NCBI GenBank assembly: GCA_946482325.1 | Contig: CAMLRA010000031.1 | Location: 1 to 30,398, forward strand | Length of the DNA: 30,398 bases | Source of the DNA: an uncultured Chromatiaceae bacterium | Lineage (GTDB): Bacteria > Pseudomonadota > Gammaproteobacteria > Enterobacterales > Alteromonadaceae | Reading direction: 5' to 3' | Shown here: one piece after another, positions 24,820-30,398 of the stretch | How the letters are laid out: every line of letters starts with the position of its first letter | Position numbering within the stretch: position 1 is the stretch's first letter | The notes under the pieces: generated by a model | The model's input: the letters and a program-made list of their open reading frames with translations, nothing else | Told to the model about the DNA's origin: nothing | Database searches by the model: none | Made by a program: the position numbers and the translations under genes

Positions 24820-25944
24820 CTACAAACTGCTTAATGACTGACGGAACCGCCGCAGCGAAAAGCGGAACAACACAGCGCCAATCAGCAGCAACGCCAGCAG
24901 CTGTGGCCAGACGACATCAAGACCAGCGCCGCGATACAAAATGGCCTGCGCCGCCGCGACAAAATGAGTATTTGGTGCCGCCAGCATCAGGTGCTGGATA
25001 AGCGCCGGCATGCTCTCCCGTGGGGTCATACCGCCGGATAGCAGCTGCAGCGGCAATAACACCAAAATCAGCAGCAAGCCAAACTGCGGCATCGAGCGCG
25101 CCACTGTTGCCATAAAAATGCCCATCGACGTGGTGGCAAACAACTGTAACGCCGTAACCAGCAAAAACAGCGGCACAGAGCCTGCCACCGGCACCTGCAG
25201 CACCAGCTGGATCATCAGCGTCAGCGAAAAACCGGTGGCCAGCAGCACCACCAGCCCCATCGACAGGATCTTCGCCAGCATAATCTCCGCCGGTGTCACC
25301 GGCATCACCAGCAGATGTTCGATAGTGCCATGTTCACGTTCGCGGATAAGCGCCGCACCGGTCAGGATAATCGAAATCATCGTCACGGCATTGATCAGTT
25401 CCATCAGCGAGCCAAACCAGCTGGACGTTAAGTTCGGGTTGTAGCTGGCCCGCAGCACCAAATCGACCGGCAGGCTGGTATTCAACCGGTGACGCTGACG
25501 GAACTCGTTGATTTCGCTGCTGACAATTTGCTCGATGTAACCACTGCCGCTAAAGGCCTGGCTGATGCGCGTCGCATCGACACTAAGCTGAATACTGCGG
25601 GCGCGCCCGGCCAGCAGGTCCTGCTCAAAATCTGGCGGAATATTCAGCACAAAACTGTAGATGCCGGCATCGAGCGCAGCATCGACCTCCGCCAGGCTAA
25701 TCAGCACCGGCGGTTTAAAATACGGCGGGTACAAGGCTGCCACAATACGGCCGGATAACATCGACTGATCTTCGTCGACTACGGCAATTGGTGCTTTGTG
25801 CAGGGTTTCCGGAATTGAAGTGCCGGCGATATAAATGCTGGCGCTGAAGGTGTACAAAATCAGCAGCAACATCATCGGGTCGCGCCACAGGCTCCACAGT
25901 TCTTTGCTGCCAAGCCGGAGAATATTGGCCAGTTTATGCTGCAT
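24820..25944 (-). CDS. yhhJ: ABC-2-type permease (YhhJ-like)
   Basis: 374 residues, the same length class as E. coli YhhJ. It has one N-terminal membrane helix (about 20-38), a periplasmic domain (about 45-170, with VVDEDQSMLSGRIVAAL) and a block of about five C-terminal helices with the ABC-2 motif REREHGTIEHLLVMPVTPAE. It is the last gene of a three-gene export operon, starting 3 bases after the ATPase-permease gene. Such adaptor/ATPase/permease sets form tripartite-type exporters; the cargo is unknown. Confidence 0.9.
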   Translation of the reverse strand: MQHKLANILRLGSKELWSLWRDPMMLLLILYTFSASIYIAGTSIPETLHKAPIAVVDEDQSMLSGRIVAALYPPYFKPPVLISLAEVDAALDAGIYSFVLNIPPDFEQDLLAGRARSIQLSVDATRISQAFSGSGYIEQIVSSEINEFRQRHRLNTSLPVDLVLRASYNPNLTSSWFGSLMELINAVTMISIILTGAALIREREHGTIEHLLVMPVTPAEIMLAKILSMGLVVLLATGFSLTLMIQLVLQVPVAGSVPLFLLVTALQLFATTSMGIFMATVARSMPQFGLLLILVLLPLQLLSGGMTPRESMPALIQHLMLAAPNTHFVAAAQAILYRGAGLDVVWPQLLALLLIGAVLFRFSLRRFRQSLSSL

Positions 25945-25947
25945 GTG

Positions 25948-28707
25948 TCAGGACTCCTGCTTTTTCAGCAGCAACACCGCCGCCAGCAAAATCAGCGGCG
26001 CCGCCAGGCTCATTTGCAGTAGCGCCGGATAAATATCCGCCAGCTGCAGCGCTTTGCTGAATACACCACGGCTGATGGTCAAAAAAGCGCTAGCCGGATG
26101 AACTTCACCAATCAGCCGGCCGGCGCCTTCCAGCGCAGACACCGGCGTGATCATGCCGGCAAACTGCACGGCCGGGATAATACTGCCGAGCACCGCCACC
26201 AAAATGGCGGCGATCTGACTATTGGTAAAAGTGGACGCAAACAAACCGAACCCGGTGGAAAACAGCACAAACATCAGCGCGCTCAGACTTAAAGCAACAA
26301 AACTGCCGGTCAGCGGCACCTGAAACAAAGTGACGGCCGCAAGCAGCATCAGCAGATAATTCAGCATGGCGAGCGCGATATAGGGCAGCTGTTTGCCCAG
26401 CAAAAACTCCAGCCGGCTGACCGGAGTCACATACAAATTGATGATAGACCCCAGCTCTTTTTCCCGCACCACCGACAAGGCCGTCAACACCGCCGGGATC
26501 ATCAGCAATAATAACGGGATCATCGCTGGTACCATTGCTACCAGACTTTTCACATCCGGGTTGTAGCGAAAGCGGGTTTCCAGGCTGCTGCTAAGGCCAC
26601 TCGCGTCAGTGCCAAGCGCTTCGGTTGCCTGCATCCGCAACCAATGCAGATGCATGCCAAGCACATACCCTTTTATCGTTTCAGCGCGGTTGGGCATAGC
26701 GCCGTCGACCCAGGCGGCGATCGCCACCTGCTGACCACGCGCCACATCACGGCCAAAACCGGGCGGAATTTCCAGCGCCAGGCTGATATCGCCGCTGCGC
26801 ATGCGCTGGTCGATATCCTGCTGACTTCGCAGTGGGGCTTTTTCGACAAAATACCTTGAACCGGCCAGGTTTAGTACATAGTTCTGGCTCAGTACCGACT
26901 GGTCCTGATCCAGCACGGCAAAACTGAGATCTTCCACGTCCATCGTGATGCCAAAACCAATAAACACCATCAACACCAGGCTGCCAAGCAAGGCCAGCGC
27001 GGCTCGGATTGGGTCCCGCCTGAGCTCCAGCGTTTCGCGCTGACTGAAGCTCCACAAGCGCTGCCAGCTGAAACGCCGCTTCGGCACAGCGGCCTGTTGT
27101 GCTACAGCTGCCTGTTGTGACGCAACTGCAGCTTGTGGTGCCATGAAGGCCAGTCCGCTGTTACTGCCCTGTTCGCGGGCGCCGGCTTGTTCCAGATAAC
27201 GGATAAAGGCCTGCTCCAGATTATCCGCCTGCTGGCTGGCCACAATTTGCGCCGATGTGTCGCTGACCAGCACTTTGCCGGCATGCATCAGCGAAATGCG
27301 GTCACAGCGCTCGGCTTCGTTCATAAAATGGGTCGAGATAAAAATGGTGACCTGGTCCTGCCGCGCCAAATCGATCATCAGCTGCCAGAACTGGTCGCGG
27401 GCGATCGGGTCGACGCCGGAAGTCGGTTCGTCGAGGATTAACAGCTCCGGCTGATGCACCATCGCCACCGCCAGCGACAAACGCTGGCGCATGCCAAGCG
27501 GCAAACTGTCCGGCAGCGCTTCAGCGACCTGCGTCAAACCAAAACGCTGCAACATGGCGCTGATGCGCGCTTCAATCTGTGCCGCCGGCACCTGAAACAA
27601 CTGTGCGTGCAGCCGCAGGTTTTGCAGCACTGTCAGCTCGCTGTACAGCGAAAACGCCTGCGACATATACCCCACCCTTTTGCGGGTCGAAATATCGTCC
27701 GGGTCCAGTACCTGGCCAAACAACAAGGCCCGCCCCGAGGTTGCCGGCAATAAACCGGTCAGCATTTTCATCGTGGTGGATTTACCGCAACCATTGGAGC
27801 CGAGAAAACCAAAAATCTCGCCTTTTTTAATCTGAAAACTGACATTATCCACTGCGGTGAAATCACCGAACTGCCGGCTCAGGCCCGCCGCTTCGATGGC
27901 TGTCTGGCTGGTACTGTCTGCCACCAGCGGTGGCACTGAGACCGGCTGATAATCCGCCGTCAGCGCCACCGGTAATAAGCGGATAAAAGCCGCTTCTAAT
28001 TGTTGCGTCTGGGTTTGTTGTTTCAGCTCCGCCGGGCTGCCACAGGCCAGTACTGTGCCGGCGTTCAGCGCCACCAGATAATCAAACTGTTCGGCTTCGT
28101 CCATATAGGCAGTCGCGACCAGCACACTCATCTGTGGCGCCTGCTGCCGGATCCGCTGGATCAGTTGCCAGAACTGACTGCGCGCCAGCGGGTCCACGCC
28201 GGTGGTCGGCTCGTCGAGGATCAACAGTTTCGGGTCATGGATCAGCGCACAGCACAGACCGAGTTTTTGTTTCATACCGCCGGATAACTTACCGGCCGGG
28301 CGCTGTAAAAAGGCATAGAGGCCAGTGGCCTGCGTCAGTTCGTCAATGCGCCGGCGCCGCTCCGCCGCGTTGTGGCCAAATAGGCGGGCAAAAAACTGCA
28401 GATTTTCTTCAACCGACAAGGTCAGATACAAATTTTTGCCAAGGCCCTGCGGCATATAAGCAATGTCGGCACAAACCCGCTCGCGGTGGGCGCGGCTTGC
28501 CATATCACCGCCCAGCACTTCCACCCGCCCCTGCTGAATGGCGCGCGCGCCGGCCAGCAACGACAACAGGCTGGATTTACCCACGCCATCCGGTCCAATC
28601 AGGCCAACCATTTTGCCGGCCGGTATCTCTAGCGAAATATCCGCCAGCGCTATGGTGTTGCCATGCGCCAGCCGGACCTGTTGCAGCCGGGCTACCGCAT
28701 CCGTCAC
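25948..28707 (-). CDS. rbbA: Double ABC ATPase fused to an ABC-2 permease (RbbA / YhiH-like)
   Basis: 919 residues. The first ATPase has Walker A GPDGVGKS (38-45), signature LSGGMKQKL (141-149) and Walker [11 protein letters not shown] (161-170). The second has Walker A GSNGCGKS (303-310), a degenerate signature LPLGMRQRL (402-410) and Walker [11 protein letters not shown] (422-431). An Ala/Gln-rich linker (about 525-543) leads to an ABC-2 membrane domain that begins with a helix near 570 and has [20 protein letters not shown] later. This layout matches E. coli RbbA, known as a ribosome-associated ATPase yet encoded with export genes. Its start overlaps the adaptor stop by four bases (ATGA). 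Confidence 0.92.
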   Translation of the reverse strand: MTDAVARLQQVRLAHGNTIALADISLEIPAGKMVGLIGPDGVGKSSLLSLLAGARAIQQGRVEVLGGDMASRAHRERVCADIAYMPQGLGKNLYLTLSVEENLQFFARLFGHNAAERRRRIDELTQATGLYAFLQRPAGKLSGGMKQKLGLCCALIHDPKLLILDEPTTGVDPLARSQFWQLIQRIRQQAPQMSVLVATAYMDEAEQFDYLVALNAGTVLACGSPAELKQQTQTQQLEAAFIRLLPVALTADYQPVSVPPLVADSTSQTAIEAAGLSRQFGDFTAVDNVSFQIKKGEIFGFLGSNGCGKSTTMKMLTGLLPATSGRALLFGQVLDPDDISTRKRVGYMSQAFSLYSELTVLQNLRLHAQLFQVPAAQIEARISAMLQRFGLTQVAEALPDSLPLGMRQRLSLAVAMVHQPELLILDEPTSGVDPIARDQFWQLMIDLARQDQVTIFISTHFMNEAERCDRISLMHAGKVLVSDTSAQIVASQQADNLEQAFIRYLEQAGAREQGSNSGLAFMAPQAAVASQQAAVAQQAAVPKRRFSWQRLWSFSQRETLELRRDPIRAALALLGSLVLMVFIGFGITMDVEDLSFAVLDQDQSVLSQNYVLNLAGSRYFVEKAPLRSQQDIDQRMRSGDISLALEIPPGFGRDVARGQQVAIAAWVDGAMPNRAETIKGYVLGMHLHWLRMQATEALGTDASGLSSSLETRFRYNPDVKSLVAMVPAMIPLLLLMIPAVLTALSVVREKELGSIINLYVTPVSRLEFLLGKQLPYIALAMLNYLLMLLAAVTLFQVPLTGSFVALSLSALMFVLFSTGFGLFASTFTNSQIAAILVAVLGSIIPAVQFAGMITPVSALEGAGRLIGEVHPASAFLTISRGVFSKALQLADIYPALLQMSLAAPLILLAAVLLLKKQES

Positions 28708-29843
28708 TGTGCGCGCTCCACCACTAAGGGTGGTACTGAAGCCGGCCAGGGCGCGCTGCGGTCCAGCCGCAGATAAGCCACGCCCGGCAGGCCGGTTTTC
28801 ACTTTGGTTTTATGCCGCAGCAGCAACTGCGGGTCGATGCGCGCTTTGACCCTGAACATCAGCTTTTCGCGTTCACTGGCGGTTTCCACGGTTTTCGGCG
28901 TAAATTGCGCCACATCGGCGACATAAGACACTTGCGCCGGAATCGCCATGCCGGGCAACGCATCCAGCACCAGCCGGACTTCACTGCCAATTTCGACCCG
29001 GCCAGCTACTGCGGACGGCAGAAAAAACGTCATATGCACATCGCTGACATCAATCAGGCTCAGTACTTTGCCACCGGCCGCGACAATTTCGCCAACCTGG
29101 GCAATACGATATTGAATACGGCCGGCCCGCGGCGCACGCAGCTGATTGTCGTGCAGTTCCGATTCCACCCGCGCCACAGTAGCACTGGCCGCATCCACCG
29201 CCGACCCCGCGGCCACAATTTGCGCCTCGGCCGACACAATGGCCGCCTGTGAGGCTTCAAGCTGCGCCTGCACAGCACTCACCGCAGTTTTGGCGCTGGT
29301 CACCAGCGTGTCGTTATCTTCCGCCAATTGTTTTGACACTGAACCGGTTTGCGCCAGCGTACCGGTGCGGTTGGCTCTGCTGCGCGCGGCGGCAAGTTCA
29401 GCCTGACGCTGTAACAATAACGCCTGCAACGCGGCTTTTTCACTGTTGCGCTGCAACAGCTGGCTTTGCGCCGTCACAGTGCTGCTTTGCGCCTGGCGTA
29501 GTTGCGCCTGCGCCTGTAACAGCTGCGCCTCCAGTGACTCAGAGGCGACAGTCGCTACCAGTTGGCCGGCTTCGACAAAATCACCTTCATCAACCAGCAA
29601 CTCTTTGATCCGCCCTGCAGTTTTGGCTGCCACAGCAATTTCAACCGCTTCAATCCGGCCGTTGCTTTTCAGCAGATTGCCATCCGTCGCAGCATGAAAT
29701 TTCAGCAAATAAAACACACCAAACACCGCAGCGCCTGCCAGCACTAACAGCATCACCCTGAATTTTGTCCGCTGTTTGTCTGGTGTTGAACCAGACAGTT
29801 TTGCTGTCGATTGTGTTGCTGATTGTGTTGAGGATCCCGTCAT
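28704..29843 (-). CDS. yhiI: HlyD-family periplasmic adaptor (YhiI-like)
   Basis: About 379 residues: a single N-terminal membrane helix (about 28-48), half of a lipoyl domain ([20 protein letters not shown], about 70-90), a long Gln/Ala-rich coiled-coil hairpin (about 102-230), the second lipoyl half ([20 protein letters not shown]) and a beta-barrel end. It is a membrane-fusion protein linking the inner-membrane exporter with an outer-membrane channel. I chose the ATG at 29843; a longer frame from a TTG at 29939 adds a Cys-rich stretch without family likeness. It is the first gene of the YhiI-RbbA-YhhJ-type operon. Confidence 0.9.
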   Translation of the reverse strand: MTGSSTQSATQSTAKLSGSTPDKQRTKFRVMLLVLAGAAVFGVFYLLKFHAATDGNLLKSNGRIEAVEIAVAAKTAGRIKELLVDEGDFVEAGQLVATVASESLEAQLLQAQAQLRQAQSSTVTAQSQLLQRNSEKAALQALLLQRQAELAAARSRANRTGTLAQTGSVSKQLAEDNDTLVTSAKTAVSAVQAQLEASQAAIVSAEAQIVAAGSAVDAASATVARVESELHDNQLRAPRAGRIQYRIAQVGEIVAAGGKVLSLIDVSDVHMTFFLPSAVAGRVEIGSEVRLVLDALPGMAIPAQVSYVADVAQFTPKTVETASEREKLMFRVKARIDPQLLLRHKTKVKTGLPGVAYLRLDRSAPWPASVPPLVVERAQ

Positions 29844-30191
29844 CTTTAGTCTCGTCCTGCCGCGGCTGCACAGCCTGCTTTCGTCGCATGAATAGGAACT
29901 ATAAACCGGACTGTTTGAAGTTTCTTTGATGCAGACCAAAAGAATGTGGTTTACCCGGAGTGCTGCACAAGTCCGTTTCTGGTGGCCTTCTGCCGCAGGA
30001 AAATTACCGCGGCGCTATTGGCTGTGATTTGCATGGGACGGCAGCAAAACTGCAGATCGGAGTGCTCATTTTTTAAGCCCAACTTAATGTTGCGTTGGTA
30101 CTTTCCCGTAACGACGAACACAGCGTTACTGCATTCCTCGGGTAGATGTGTTTGCTGTAAAGCGGTTTTTCATTCAACCCTGGAGTATTTT
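29844..30191. other. Intergenic region between divergent export operon and lipoprotein gene
   Basis: 348 bases with no credible gene. It must carry promoters for both directions. I see no clear -35/-10 pair, operator copy or hairpin worth naming. Confidence 0.5.
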
Positions 30192-30398
30192 ATGAAGTAT
30201 AAAATTTCAGTTCTGACCCTCGCGCTAACATGGGTACTGACAGGTTGTGGCGGTGGTGATCAGCAAGCGACTGTAGTACCAAAAGTTGCAGCGACTTCAC
30301 CCGCGAACACAACCTCTGTGACTACAAATGGCATTATCTCCGGTTTTGGCAGTATCGTGGTCAATGGCGTCCATTACAGTACCAACAGCACCACTATC
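30192..30398 (+). CDS. DUF5666-like lipoprotein, N-terminal part (runs off the window)
   Basis: The first 69 residues only. MKYKISVLTLALTWVLTGCG has a lipobox LTGC (Cys 19) and a Gly-rich start (GGGDQQ), so it is a lipoprotein. After a Thr/Ser-rich linker, NGIISGFGSIVVNGVHYST matches the N-terminal repeat of DUF5666 proteins (G-x-I-x-GFGS-x-x-VNG). Function is unknown. GGAG lies 7 bases before the ATG. It is divergent from the export operon. Confidence 0.82.
   Translation, partial: MKYKISVLTLALTWVLTGCGGGDQQATVVPKVAATSPANTTSVTTNGIISGFGSIVVNGVHYSTNSTTI

Noticed and set aside
29844..29939. Longer adaptor protein starting at a TTG at 29939
   Set aside because: The added 32 residues are not typical of HlyD-family N-termini. 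The internal ATG precedes the usual short cytoplasmic tail and membrane helix.
1..30398. CRISPR arrays, tRNA/rRNA genes, insertion sequences, prophage genes
   Set aside because: None was seen on reading both strands. No regularly spaced repeats, transposase or integrase were found.

Overview
The window reads as one large L-arabinan / L-arabinose utilisation locus of a Gram-negative, free-living gammaproteobacterium. Its neighbours are the non-oxidative pentose phosphate genes tal and tkt, followed by ordinary housekeeping genes. A TonB-dependent receptor, many signal peptides, a PEP-CTERM-type protein, a YhiI-RbbA-YhhJ-type export operon and E. coli-like AraBDA all fit an aquatic polysaccharide degrader of the Alteromonadales / Rheinheimera-Alishewanella-Cellvibrio kind. 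The genus is a guess.

Layout, nearly all on the minus strand so read from right to left. Positions 1-2691: a GPH-type sugar symporter, a cytoplasmic GH43 and a secreted GH127 (cut by the window edge), probably one operon. 2916-5756: a TonB-dependent receptor with its own terminator. 6013-11275: a secreted GH43, a large modular endo-arabinanase (GH43 plus two Ig-like/LamG pairs) and, overlapping its start, a PEP-CTERM-like surface protein. 11751-14867: a secreted GH43 with a ricin-type lectin tail and a lipoprotein mutarotase. 14950-15534: a HAD phosphatase. 15620-19504: araBDA. 19745-23482: tal (plus strand) facing tkt (minus strand), separated by an elaborate 780-bp inverted-repeat element. 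23567-29843: a PEBP protein, a cold-shock protein and the three-gene export operon. 30192 to the end: the start of a DUF5666-like lipoprotein.

The pathway is nearly complete. Arabinan is cut outside the cell or in the periplasm by three secreted GH43 enzymes. Oligomers cross the outer membrane through the receptor, the periplasmic lipoprotein mutarotase equilibrates anomers, and the symporter imports the sugar. The cytoplasmic GH43 finishes short oligomers, AraA/AraB/AraD make xylulose 5-phosphate, and Tkt/Tal feed it to glycolysis.

Two things stand out beyond the genes. First, a recurring operator-like motif (ATTGTA-N-[TG]A[TC]AAT) sits upstream of nearly every arabinose unit and of tkt, although no regulator gene is in the window. 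Second, the element between tal and tkt is a pair of inverted arms, each carrying the same multi-tier hairpin with a conserved loop and strands but changed, still-paired stems. That pattern suggests selection for structure rather than protein.
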